DNA from: Mycobacterium sp.
Lineage (GTDB): Bacteria; Actinomycetota; Actinomycetes; Mycobacteriales; Mycobacteriaceae
Assembly: GCA_016197405.1 (NCBI GenBank)
Contig: JACPVR010000020.1
Location: 1-64,000, forward strand
DNA length: 64,000 bases
Reading direction: 5' to 3'
The translations under genes were made by a program, and so were the position numbers. The notes beneath the pieces were generated by a model. It was given only the letters and a program-made list of their open reading frames with translations. It had not been told where the DNA came from and did not search any database. Below, one piece after another: positions 50,801 through 58,505 of this stretch. How positions within the stretch are numbered: the stretch's first letter is position 1; each line of letters opens with the position of its first letter.

Positions 50801-52348
50801 GTGCTGGATATTGCCCTCGCGATCGCACAGAATCACCGTCGCATCGATGCTCTTGGCGGTGACCGTGAGCAGCTGCTCGGCGACCGAGTCGCGCTGCCGG
50901 CTGACACGTCGAGGTTCGCGAGCGCCCGGCGTCATGGACAGTCTGCTGACCCCGGGTACCTTCCGGTACAACCGGGCCACCCGGTCGATGGTCGAGAACA
51001 GCGGTTCGGCGGGTGAGGTCGTCTCCGATTTACCCAGCAGCAGAACGCCTTCGGCTGCGAGTGCGAAGTGAAATGCCCCGAGCACTTTGGCCTGGAGCTC
51101 GGATTCGAAATAGATCAGCACATTGCGACAGGACACCGCATCGAGCCGCAGGAACGGCGGGTCACTGACCAGGTTGTGCCGGGCGAAGACGATCAGATCG
51201 CGCAACCGCTTGTCGGCTTCGTACCCGTCGTCGACAACACGGAAGTACTTTTCGACGAGATCGGCAGGCACGTCGGTGAACGCACTCGGCGGGTAGACAC
51301 CGCGTCGCGCGATCGCCAGCGCTCGATCGTCGATATCGGTCGCGAAGATCTGTACTTCGCGACGATCCCGGAAATCGAGCAATTCCGCGATGATCATGGC
51401 CAGCGAGTAGGCCTCTTCACCGGTGGCACATCCGGCGACCCAGACACGCAGGGCGCCATTCGGATTCTTGGCCGCTATGACGCGTGCCAACTCGGCTTTC
51501 ATCACGTCGAAAACTTCCCGGTCCCGGAAGAACGAGGTGACCGAGATCAGCATGTCGCGCGACAGCACCTCCAGTTCGGTGGGGTGCTCTTTCACCAGGT
51601 CGGTGTACGCGGCTATCGACTCGACGCCGAGAACCTTCTGCCTGCGCTGAATACGGCGCAGAATGGTGCCGGTCTTGTAACCGGAGAAGTCGATATCGGT
51701 TCGGGCGCCGAGTAATCGGATCAGCTCACCGAGCTCGTCGCGCGACCGGTCCGGGTCATGCCCGGCGATATCACCGCCGAGCAGAGCCGGCAGGCGACCG
51801 GCGAGCTCTTCCGGCGTGGCGACCAGCGTCACCGCACCGGACTCGATGGCCGACACCGGCATTCCCTCGTACTTGGCCGAATCCGGTTGCTGCACCAGGG
51901 CCAGACCACCGGTGTCGAGAATCGCGCGCAGCCCCGCTGCGCCGTCGGAACCGGTGCCGGACAGGATGATGCCGACGGCCCGGTCACGCTGCTCGGCGGC
52001 CAGGGCCAGGAAGAAGCGATTGATCGACGGCTTGGGTGACACCTCGGGATCGACCGGAGTCAGCCGGAGCAACCCGTCGGCGATCTCGGCATTACTGCCC
52101 GCGGGCACCACATAGACGGTGTCGGCGGCCGGTGCAGCACCGTCGACCAGCGGCACCACCGGCAGTCCGGTGTCGCGGGACAGGATGTCCGCCATCATCG
52201 ACCGGTGACTCGGCGACAGGTGCTGCAGCACCACATAGGCACAACCAAGGCCGGGTTCGAGGTGTGAGAGCAGCCGGCCGATCGCTTCCAGCCCGCCCGC
52301 TGAGGCGCCGATGGCCACGATCCTCGTCTCCGTATCGGCGCCTGCCAT
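47879..52348 (-). CDS. CheB-CheR-PAS-GGDEF-EAL hybrid signalling protein
   Basis: This 1489-residue multidomain protein has the following order. CheB methylesterase covers residues 8-190 (IGASAGGLEAIG, VLQHLS, LSGTGSDGAAGL; no receiver). CheR methyltransferase covers about 200-465 (VWVAGCATGEEAYSLAM, VSCRNVLIYF). A PAS-like linker is followed by a coiled coil of NEELQAT/NEELEAS heptads (about 620-690). Three PAS domains span about 695-1050. The cyclase domain has intact RFGGDEF (1140-1144). The phosphodiesterase has intact EALLRW (1267), DDFGTGYSSL and AEGIETEQ. It can in principle make and degrade c-di-GMP. AGGAGG precedes the ATG. It is followed by the overlapping phytochrome gene. No chemoreceptor is nearby. 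Confidence 0.92.
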   Translation of the reverse strand: MAGADTETRIVAIGASAGGLEAIGRLLSHLEPGLGCAYVVLQHLSPSHRSMMADILSRDTGLPVVPLVDGAAPAADTVYVVPAGSNAEIADGLLRLTPVDPEVSPKPSINRFFLALAAEQRDRAVGIILSGTGSDGAAGLRAILDTGGLALVQQPDSAKYEGMPVSAIESGAVTLVATPEELAGRLPALLGGDIAGHDPDRSRDELGELIRLLGARTDIDFSGYKTGTILRRIQRRQKVLGVESIAAYTDLVKEHPTELEVLSRDMLISVTSFFRDREVFDVMKAELARVIAAKNPNGALRVWVAGCATGEEAYSLAMIIAELLDFRDRREVQIFATDIDDRALAIARRGVYPPSAFTDVPADLVEKYFRVVDDGYEADKRLRDLIVFARHNLVSDPPFLRLDAVSCRNVLIYFESELQAKVLGAFHFALAAEGVLLLGKSETTSPAEPLFSTIDRVARLYRKVPGVSRLSMTPGAREPRRVSRQRDSVAEQLLTVTAKSIDATVILCDREGNIQHTVGKVGDFLEFPAGTARLALADAMRVELRGEMLSMLHRFRTTGEAQQSRRRRVGDGVYRVLLEPVPANEAALIAVVIVPAEHVVVDDGSALSAVSRDELLADELSSTREHLHSLLEELATSNEEMQALNEESQAANEELQATNEELEASNEELQATNEELVSLNEEFNIKATELARLSDEYAHLYDTLPFAVLVFDGDGILTRFNNFAASSLSLGLGSVGHPVDQLHLPGVLDDIDPLFDRARKTSVAADYTTTWEERVYRVAVTPVTDDAARVVTFIVTVVDMTDITAAQRRVRDSEARLQALLEVTAVVYGIKTVTGTYEYVNQPFLDIFGLSEQPTGLTDFDVLPRELATELWSADLAALRSGAPQEREHTVWMDGAARLLRSRHRVLFADDGAPTGILFEARDVTAQKEAEDTLRVTASVFEQAGEAIVITDPDGRIQTCNVAFEVITGHTGDEVVGLSLESFFGSANQGGESAQAMWSELSSAGHWRGEIVHIRKSGEPYPAWVTISRVAETPDQVKHYVAVFSDISQIKNVQQRTEFLSTHDELTRLPNRALFTELLDAAIIRSRSEPGNTALLFIDIDHFKNVNDMLGHSNGDELLKLAAHRIRAALGENDTVARFGGDEFVAIVRRRSQAEIEELAVRVVEALSHSYAFGGLDVFSSASVGVAFYPVDGADGETLLNAADAAMYQAKSQGRDRVGLFHPSIRERLRREAAIERGLRRSLKNKDYRLVFQPICQISGREIVGLEALLRWTEPELGHISPAEFIPIAERCGLIVALDRMARDLLLEQLVLWRDAGIIVPPVSLNVSPWCLREAEFADQLLAAMSDAGIPGGHLRVEITESALLQNEEAVRQNLTVLSAAGVRVSIDDFGTGYSSLSYLNRLPLSELKIDQSFTAGLGLAAEDDAVALAILGLAKTLGLSTVAEGIETEQQRRWLEDQGCEFGQGYAFARPCEAALAAALLPRREESA

Positions 52349-52419
52349 GGCCCCTCCTCGGCGCCTGTGACGGCAACATCCCCCGCCTGACCTGTTTGCC
52401 CCTATGCGGAGGCAGCAAC

Positions 52420-52492
52420 AATATACGTGCCGATAAGACCATTTCCGGGTAAATATGCCCGATATGCGGGAATTTTCCGGCCGGAATGTCCG
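52420..52492. promoter_or_regulatory. dyad-rich promoter region of the CheB-CheR/phytochrome operon
   Basis: TTCCGGCCGGAA (52475-52486) is a perfect palindrome. It is preceded by GGAATTTTCC (52469-52478), CCCG/CGGG (52458-52470) and GGG/CCC (52447-52460), all interlocking. On the minus strand TATATT at 52425-52420 is a good -10 box, giving a leader of about 65 bases before AGGAGG and the ATG at 52348. The AT-rich blocks contrast with the flanks. A repressor or activator of the light-sensing operon may bind here. Confidence 0.4.
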
Positions 52493-52557
52493 GTACCGAA
52501 TTTCGTTTCAGTCCCTCTTCCGCGCAGTGCGCCGCATGTGTGATCCGAGTCACTGCC

Positions 52558-52584
52558 TGTCACATCGTCACCGCGTCCGGTGTC
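52558..52584 (+). promoter_or_regulatory. ECF41-type promoter for the oxidoreductase-sigma operon
   Basis: TGTCACA (52558-52564), then 16 bases, then TGTC (52581-52584). The published ECF41 promoter pattern is TGTCACA-N16-CGTC, so seven of seven -35 and three of four -10 bases match at the exact spacing. It lies 54 bases before the FAD-oxidoreductase gene that is followed by an ECF41-like sigma gene, implying autoregulation. Confidence 0.65.
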
Positions 52585-52637
52585 TAGAGATCAGCGGGGC
52601 GTAACGAGGCGCCCGATGATCACAGGAGCAGAGCACA

Positions 52638-53816
52638 ATGAGCGATAAGACCAGGGTCGTCGTGATCGGCGGCGGATATGCGGGCGTGCTGGCGGCCAAC
52701 CGGTTGCGCCAACGACCAGATGTCGAAATCACCGTGATCAATCCGCGCCCGCATTTCGTCGAACGAATCCGGCTGCACCAATTGGTCGCCGGCAACAATG
52801 AGGCAATCGCGTCCTATGACGAGCTGTTGGGTGCCGGTATTCGATTGGTTGTCGTCACTGCTCGTCGTATTGATACAGAAAACCGCAGAATCGAACTGTC
52901 AGCAGGTGCGGCGATCGAATACGACTATGTGATCTATGCCGTCGGAAGCACCGGCTCCGTGCCCGCCGGCGTGCCAGGTGCCACCCGGTTCGGCTACCCG
53001 CTCGGCGAGCTCGAGCAGGCGCAGCGACTGCGTGCCCGTCTGCAGGACATTCCGGCCTCGGCGCCGGTGGTGGTGGTCGGCGGCGGTCTGACCGGCGTGG
53101 AAGCTGCCGCCGAGTTGGCCGAAGCGGGCCGGCCGGTGACCCTGGTCGGCGACGTGCTGGCGCCCTCAGTGGCGCGCTCCGGACGCCGGTCGATCGCCAA
53201 ACGCCTGGCCAAACTCGATGTCACGGTGATCGACGGGCCTGGAGCTATCGTGACCCGGGTGAGTGCCGACGCCATCGAGCTGGCAGGGGGACGTCGACTG
53301 CCCAGCGCGGTCACGGTGTGGACCGCGGGGTTCGGCGTGCCGGATCTGGCCGCGGCCAGCGGCCTGCGCACCGACGACCTCGGCCGGCTACTCACCGACG
53401 AGACCCTGACCAGCGTCGACGACTCCCGCATAATCGCCGCGGGTGATGCCGGAGCGCCCTCTGGCCTGCCCCTGCGAATGAGCTGTCAGTCCGCGTTGCC
53501 GCTGGGCGCCCAGGCGGCCCAGACCGTGCTGGCGCGTCTGGAGGGCACCGAACCCGTGCCGATAAGCCTGGCGTTCACCGGGCAGTGCATCAGCGTCGGC
53601 CGCAACGCCGGCACCATCCAGCTGGCTCATGCCGACGACTCTCCCCGCCGCGCCTTCATCGGCGGTAGGGCAGCAGCTTTCGTCAAGGAACAGGTCTGCC
53701 GGGGCACTCTGAGCTTTCTGCGCAAAGAGGCACGCAAGCCGGGCTCGTACTTCTGGTTCAAGAGCGGCTGGCGCGACGCCGAGTTGGCCGCACACCCGAA
53801 AGTCGCGGCCCGATGA
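52638..53816 (+). CDS. FAD-dependent pyridine-nucleotide oxidoreductase (NDH-2-like)
   Basis: The 392-residue protein has two dinucleotide-binding folds: VVVIGGGYAGVLAANRL at the N-terminus (FAD) and APVVVVGGGLTGVEAAAELAE near residue 150 (NAD(P)H). The FAD-contacting RIIAAGDAGAPSGLPLRMS lies near 268. It lacks the redox-active Cys pair of disulfide reductases and resembles type II NADH dehydrogenase/AIF-like enzymes. AGGAG precedes the ATG. Its last bases overlap the sigma gene (ATGA). In ECF41 loci such an oxidoreductase is one of the recurrent partner genes, so it is probably the main target of the sigma factor. Confidence 0.9.
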   Translation: MSDKTRVVVIGGGYAGVLAANRLRQRPDVEITVINPRPHFVERIRLHQLVAGNNEAIASYDELLGAGIRLVVVTARRIDTENRRIELSAGAAIEYDYVIYAVGSTGSVPAGVPGATRFGYPLGELEQAQRLRARLQDIPASAPVVVVGGGLTGVEAAAELAEAGRPVTLVGDVLAPSVARSGRRSIAKRLAKLDVTVIDGPGAIVTRVSADAIELAGGRRLPSAVTVWTAGFGVPDLAAASGLRTDDLGRLLTDETLTSVDDSRIIAAGDAGAPSGLPLRMSCQSALPLGAQAAQTVLARLEGTEPVPISLAFTGQCISVGRNAGTIQLAHADDSPRRAFIGGRAAAFVKEQVCRGTLSFLRKEARKPGSYFWFKSGWRDAELAAHPKVAAR

Positions 53817-54700
53817 CCGATCGGCACGCCGAGGAATTCACCAGGCTGCGCCCGCTACTTTTCACCATTGCCTACGAGATACTCGGTACGGCAACCGAAT
53901 CCGATGACGTGCTGCAGGAAAGCTACCTGCGCTGGGCCGAGGTGGACCTGGCCGGTGTGCGCGACACCAAGGCATACCTGGCGGCGCTGGTCACCCGGCA
54001 GGCCCTCAACGCCCTGCGCGCCGCGGCGCGCAGGCGTGAGGAGTACGTCGGCCCCTGGCTGCCCGAACCGCTGATGCTGGAAAGCCCCGACGCCGCCGAG
54101 GACGTGGTGCTGGCCGAGTCGGTGTCGATGGCGATGATGGTGGTGCTGGAGACGCTGAGCCCCGACGAGCGCGCGGTATTCGTCTTGCGTGAGGTCTTCG
54201 GGTTCTCGCACGACGAAATCGCCGCGGCGGTAGGGAAATCCGCGGCCGCGGTGCGTCAGATGGCGCACCGCAGTCGCGAGCACGTGCGGGCCCGGCGCAA
54301 GCGTTTCGACCCGGTCGACCCGGACCGGTCGATGGAGCTCACGGTGCAGTTCTTCGCGGCCGCGGCGACCGGCGACATCGAGGGCCTGATGTCGATGCTG
54401 GCACCCGATGTGGTGTGGACCGCCGACAGTGACGGCAAGGTCAGCGCGGCCCGCCGGCCGGTCTACGGCGCCGACAACGTGGCCCGGCTGGTGACGGGCT
54501 TGATCCGGCTCGGCGGTGCCGGCGGGCGGGCCGAGCCCGCGGTGTACAACAACGCCCCGGCGCTGGTGCTCTACCTCGACGACCATCTGGAGGGGGTCAT
54601 CAGCATCGAGATCATCGACGGGTTGATCACCAATTTCTACGCGATGCGCAACCCCGAGAAACTGGCCACCGTCACCGTCCCCCGGCGGATCAGCCGGTAA
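53813..54700 (+). CDS. ECF41-type RNA polymerase sigma factor (SigJ-like)
   Basis: The 295-residue protein has sigma-2 (PLLFTIAYEILGTATESDDVLQESYLRW) and sigma-4 (LSPDERAVFVLREVFGFSHDEIAAAVGKS) domains. A C-terminal SnoaL-like extension of about 110 residues is typical of ECF41 and mycobacterial SigJ. Family signatures are visible: GPWLPEPL in the linker, DSDGKVSA (the DGGGK region) and MRNPEKLATV (the NPDKL motif). In this group the C-terminal domain regulates activity and replaces an anti-sigma factor; none is encoded here. It follows the oxidoreductase with a four-base overlap. Confidence 0.92.
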   Translation: MTDRHAEEFTRLRPLLFTIAYEILGTATESDDVLQESYLRWAEVDLAGVRDTKAYLAALVTRQALNALRAAARRREEYVGPWLPEPLMLESPDAAEDVVLAESVSMAMMVVLETLSPDERAVFVLREVFGFSHDEIAAAVGKSAAAVRQMAHRSREHVRARRKRFDPVDPDRSMELTVQFFAAAATGDIEGLMSMLAPDVVWTADSDGKVSAARRPVYGADNVARLVTGLIRLGGAGGRAEPAVYNNAPALVLYLDDHLEGVISIEIIDGLITNFYAMRNPEKLATVTVPRRISR

Positions 54701-54730
54701 CGCCGGGACGTCATCTGACAAGCTGAGCCG

Positions 54731-55981
54731 GTGCGAATCGACCGGCTGGGTGATCTCGGCAGCGCCACCGCGGTGCTGCGCGCGGTGGCGGCCGGCGCCG
54801 CTCGTGCCGGGCTGGCCCCGCCCGCCGCACTGATCGGACAGTGGTTCTCCTCGCGCGCGGTGATCGTCCCGACGCTGACGGCCGTTGCGGTCCCTGCCGC
54901 CGAGACCTTCCCCGGCATACCCGGCGCCGAGGGATCGGCCGTCGGCGGCGGGTGGTTCGGCTATCTGTCCTATCCCGACGCCGGTGCCGACGACGCCGGC
55001 CCGCGTATCCCCGAGGCCGCGGGCGGCTGGACCGATTGCGTACTGCGCTATGACGACGACGGCTGCTGGTGGTTCGAAAGCCTCGGCGGCGCCCCGATGC
55101 CGCGATGGTTGGCGCTCGCCCTGACCCAGTCGGCACCGCCCGCAGACTGGCATGTCGACTGGACGGCGCCGGATCGCGTCGCGCATCGCGCCGGTGTGCT
55201 GGACTGCCTGGACGCCATCGCCGCCGGCGAGGTCTACCAAGCCTGTGTGTGCACCCGGTTCGACGGCATGTTCACCGGATCGACGCTGGATTTCTTCGCC
55301 GATGCCGTCGCGAGCACGGCACCGGCCCGCGCCGCGTATCTCGCCGGGGCATGGGGCGCGGTCGCGTCGCTGTCACCGGAGCTGTTCCTGCGCCGCCACG
55401 GCGACACCGTCACCTCCAGCCCGATCAAGGGCACGCTGCCGCGCCACGCCGACCCCGCCGCACTGCGCGATTCGGTCAAAGACGTCGCCGAGAACATCAT
55501 GATCGTGGACCTGGTGCGCAACGACCTGAGCCGGGTCGCGGTGACCGGGTCGGTCAGCGTGCCCGAGCTGCTGGCGGTCAAACCCGCTCCCGGCGTGTGG
55601 CATCTGGTATCGACGGTGACAGCGCAGGTGCCCTCGACACTGCCCATGCCCGCCATGCTCGGCGCAACCTTCCCGCCGGCTTCGGTCACCGGGACGCCGA
55701 AAACCCGCGCCCGCGAACTTCTCTCCCAGTGGGAACCCACGCGCCGCGGAATCTACTGCGGCACAGTCGGTTTTGCCTCACCCGTGGCCGGGACCGAACT
55801 CAACGTCGCGATCCGCACGGTGGAGTTCGACAGCACGGGCCACGCGGTGTTGGGGGTGGGCGGCGGTATCACCGCGGACTCCGATCCGGACGCCGAGTGG
55901 CAGGAGTGTCTGCACAAGGCCGCACCGACGGTCGACCTGCGGTGCAGCGCCTACCCGCGCGAGCGCAGAACCGCGTCGTAG
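54731..55981 (+). CDS. pabB: chorismate-binding enzyme, aminodeoxychorismate synthase component I-like
   Basis: This 416-residue member of the anthranilate/aminodeoxychorismate synthase family is expected to make aminodeoxychorismate for folate. The conserved C-terminal catalytic part shows SPELFLRRHGDTVTSSPIKGTLPR near residue 215, with the PIKGT motif of PabB-type enzymes, and VAENIMIVDLVRNDLSRVA, FPPASVTGTPKTRA, GIYCGTVGFAS and GVGGGITADSDPDAEW. The start is a GTG at 54731. Its end overlaps rsmI by 31 bases in convergent orientation. The position matches Rv1005c. Confidence 0.9.
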   Translation: MRIDRLGDLGSATAVLRAVAAGAARAGLAPPAALIGQWFSSRAVIVPTLTAVAVPAAETFPGIPGAEGSAVGGGWFGYLSYPDAGADDAGPRIPEAAGGWTDCVLRYDDDGCWWFESLGGAPMPRWLALALTQSAPPADWHVDWTAPDRVAHRAGVLDCLDAIAAGEVYQACVCTRFDGMFTGSTLDFFADAVASTAPARAAYLAGAWGAVASLSPELFLRRHGDTVTSSPIKGTLPRHADPAALRDSVKDVAENIMIVDLVRNDLSRVAVTGSVSVPELLAVKPAPGVWHLVSTVTAQVPSTLPMPAMLGATFPPASVTGTPKTRARELLSQWEPTRRGIYCGTVGFASPVAGTELNVAIRTVEFDSTGHAVLGVGGGITADSDPDAEWQECLHKAAPTVDLRCSAYPRERRTAS

Positions 55982-56787
55982 AGCTCACGGCGTGACGGCG
56001 CCCCCGGATGCGCCGCGATGACGCGTTGGCAGGCGTCCTTGACGCCCATACCGTCGGCCGTGAGTTCGTTGACCTCGGCGACCAGGTCGTCGATATCGGC
56101 ACTGGGCGTCGCGGGTGCCAGCACCACGGTGATCTCACCGAGCACACCGTCGGCTGCCCACCGGGCCAGCTCGCCCAGTGTGCCGCGGATGACCTCTTCA
56201 TGGGTCTTGGTCAGCTCCCGGCACACCGCGGCCCTGCGGTCGGCACCGAGTTCGGCGACGGCGTCGTCGAGGCATTCGGCCAGCCGGCGCGGCGACTCGA
56301 AGAACACGCAGGTGCGCAGCTCGGCGGCCAGCGAGGCCAGCCACGCCCGGCGGGCGGCGGCCTTGCGCGGTGCGAAGCCCTCGAAGCAGAACCGGTCCGC
56401 GGGCAGGCCCGACACGACCAGCGCCGTGGTGACCGCCGACGGCCCCGGCAGGCAGGTCAGCGGTATGCCCGCGGCGACGCTGGCCGTCACCAGCCGGTAG
56501 CCGGGGTCACTGATGGACGGCATACCGGCGTCGGTCACCGCGAGCACTGTGGCACCCGCGTGCATGTCCTCGATCAGGGCCGGGACCCGGGTGGCCTCGT
56601 TCTGGTCGAAGAGGCTGACCACCCGGCCGCTGATGCGCACGCCGAGCGCCTGAGCCAGCGACCGGACCCGTCGGGTGTCCTCGGCGGCCACCACATCGGC
56701 CGAGCCCAACGCTTCGATCAACCGCGCCGAGGCGTCGGTGGGTTGACCGAGCGGCGTCGCCGCCAGCAGAAGTCGGCCACCGTCCAT
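55951..56787 (-). CDS. rsmI: 16S rRNA (cytidine1402-2'-O)-methyltransferase
   Basis: RsmI methylates C1402 of 16S rRNA in the decoding centre. The 278-residue SAM-dependent enzyme begins MDGGRLLLAATPLGQPTDAS and has VVAAEDTRRVRSLAQALG, VTDAGMPSISDPGYRLV near residue 85, and LPADRFCFEGFAPRKAAARR near 125, then FESPRRLAECLDD and CRELTKTHEEVIRGTL. The ATG at 56787 is chosen because the conserved N-terminus begins there. The start is 30 bases from the divergent pmt gene and the end overlaps pabB. Confidence 0.94.
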   Translation of the reverse strand: MDGGRLLLAATPLGQPTDASARLIEALGSADVVAAEDTRRVRSLAQALGVRISGRVVSLFDQNEATRVPALIEDMHAGATVLAVTDAGMPSISDPGYRLVTASVAAGIPLTCLPGPSAVTTALVVSGLPADRFCFEGFAPRKAAARRAWLASLAAELRTCVFFESPRRLAECLDDAVAELGADRRAAVCRELTKTHEEVIRGTLGELARWAADGVLGEITVVLAPATPSADIDDLVAEVNELTADGMGVKDACQRVIAAHPGAPSRRELYDAVLRSRG

Positions 56788-56816
56788 GAAACGCAACCCT
56801 ACGATCCGTAACATCA

Positions 56817-58367
56817 GTGGCGATGACCGCTCCCAGTCCCGTGTTGCCGGAGCGCACCGCCCCCGTGATCAGCCCTGGCCCGTTGGTACCCGTTGCCGAC
56901 TTCGGGCCGCTCGACCGTTTCGAGGGCTGGATCATGACGGCGGTCGTGACCGCACTGGCCGCGGCAACCCGATTCCTCAACCTGCAGTCGCCCACCGATC
57001 TGGGCACGCCGATATTCGACGAGAAGCATTACGCGCCGCAGGCCTGGCAGATGCTGTCCAACCACGGCGTCGAGGACAACCCGGGTTTCGGCCTGGTGGT
57101 GCATCCGCCGGTGGGCAAGCAGGTGATCGCCGTCGGCGAGGCCATCTTCGGCTTCAACGGTCTGGGCTGGCGATTCTCCGGCGCCCTGCTGGGTGTGCTG
57201 ATGGTGGCGCTGGTGGCCCGCACGGTGCGGCGGATCAGCCGGTCGACACTGGTGGGCGGTATCGCCGGACTGCTGCTGATCGCCGACGGGGTGTCCTTCG
57301 TGACATCGCGCACCGCACTGCTGGACGGTATCCAGACCTTCTTCGTCGTCGCGGCATTCGCGGCGCTGATCGTCGACCGCGACGACGTCCGTGCCCGCAT
57401 GCACAACGCGCTGCTGGACGGCCGGATCGACGAGACACCCTGGGGCCCGCGACTGGGCGTGCGGTGGTGGCGGTTCGGCGCCGGGGTGCTGCTCGGATTG
57501 GCCTGCGCGACAAAGTGGTCCGGCCTGTACTTCGTGGCGTTCTTCGGTGTGATGACGGTGGCCTTCGATATCGCCGCCCGCAGGCAGTACCGGGTTCCGC
57601 GGCCGTGGCTGGGGGCGCTGCGCCGCGACGCCGGGCCGGGGTTGTACGCGCTGGTGCTGGTGCCGTTCGCGGTGTACCTGGGCTCGTATGCGATGTGGTT
57701 CGCCTCCGAGACCGGTGTCAACCGCTACGAGGTGGGCAAGTCGATAGGCGAACGAGCCTGGTATCAACCACCCGATGCCATCCGGTCACTGTGGCACTAC
57801 ACCGCCAAGGCCTTCGAATTTCATTCCGGGCTGACCAATTCCGCGGGCAATCACCATCCGTGGGAGTCCAAACCGTGGACCTGGCCGATGTCGCTGCGGC
57901 CGGTGCTCTACGCGATAGACCAGCAGGACGTGGCGGGCTGTGGCGCGCAATCCTGCGTCAAAGCCGTGATGCTCGTCGGCACCCCGGCGATGTGGTGGGT
58001 GTCGGTGCCGGTACTGGTCTACGCCTGCTGGCGCGCCTTCGTACGCCGGGACTGGCGATACGCGGTGGTGCTGGTGGGCTACGGCGCGGCGTGGCTGCCG
58101 TGGTTCGCCGATATCGACCGGCAGATGTACTTCTTCTATGCGGCCGCGATGGCGCCGTTCATGGTGATGGCGATCGCGTTGATCTGCGGGGACATCCTGT
58201 ACCAGCCGCGGCAGAACGCCGAGCGCAAGACGCTGGGCGTCATCGTGGTGTGCTGTTACATGGCGCTGGTGATCACCAACTTCGCCTGGTTGTTCCCGGT
58301 GCTCACCGGTATGCCGATATCGCAGGCGACCTGGAACATGGAGATCTGGCTGCCGTCCTGGCGTTAG
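56817..58367 (+). CDS. pmt: polyprenyl-phosphate mannose:protein mannosyltransferase
   Basis: The 516-residue integral membrane glycosyltransferase of the PMT family adds mannose to exported proteins (equivalent to Rv1002c). The first extracytoplasmic loop carries the acidic catalytic pair in IFDEKHYAPQAWQML near residue 67. About ten hydrophobic helices are visible. The loop NSAGNHHPWESKPWTWPMSL near 342 is typical of the family, and Ala/Val-rich helices end the protein. A GTG at 56817 or ATG at 56823 can start it. It is followed by the first of two 65-bp repeats. Confidence 0.94.
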   Translation: MAMTAPSPVLPERTAPVISPGPLVPVADFGPLDRFEGWIMTAVVTALAAATRFLNLQSPTDLGTPIFDEKHYAPQAWQMLSNHGVEDNPGFGLVVHPPVGKQVIAVGEAIFGFNGLGWRFSGALLGVLMVALVARTVRRISRSTLVGGIAGLLLIADGVSFVTSRTALLDGIQTFFVVAAFAALIVDRDDVRARMHNALLDGRIDETPWGPRLGVRWWRFGAGVLLGLACATKWSGLYFVAFFGVMTVAFDIAARRQYRVPRPWLGALRRDAGPGLYALVLVPFAVYLGSYAMWFASETGVNRYEVGKSIGERAWYQPPDAIRSLWHYTAKAFEFHSGLTNSAGNHHPWESKPWTWPMSLRPVLYAIDQQDVAGCGAQSCVKAVMLVGTPAMWWVSVPVLVYACWRAFVRRDWRYAVVLVGYGAAWLPWFADIDRQMYFFYAAAMAPFMVMAIALICGDILYQPRQNAERKTLGVIVVCCYMALVITNFAWLFPVLTGMPISQATWNMEIWLPSWR

Positions 58368-58379
58368 GCGCTCGGGCTG

Positions 58380-58444
58380 CGCGACTTCTGCGTGAGGGCT
58401 GCCGATACCGCGTCCTGACGACCATGGCGCAGAAGTCGGCGCGC
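58380..58444. repeat. 65-bp palindrome-ended repeat, left copy
   Basis: It runs from CGCGACTTCTGC to GCAGAAGTCGGCGCG, so the ends carry the ten-base inverted repeat CGACTTCTGC/GCAGAAGTCG. A second 65-bp copy in the same orientation lies at 59341-59405; AGGGCTG, ACGACC-TGG and both arms are shared. The copy begins 13 bases after the pmt stop codon and lies upstream of the DUF559 gene. Confidence 0.75.
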
Positions 58445-58505
58445 CATCCACAGGCGATGTGCCTCCTGCACACGCCACCGCACCGGTACCGGCGACCATC
58501 CCGGC

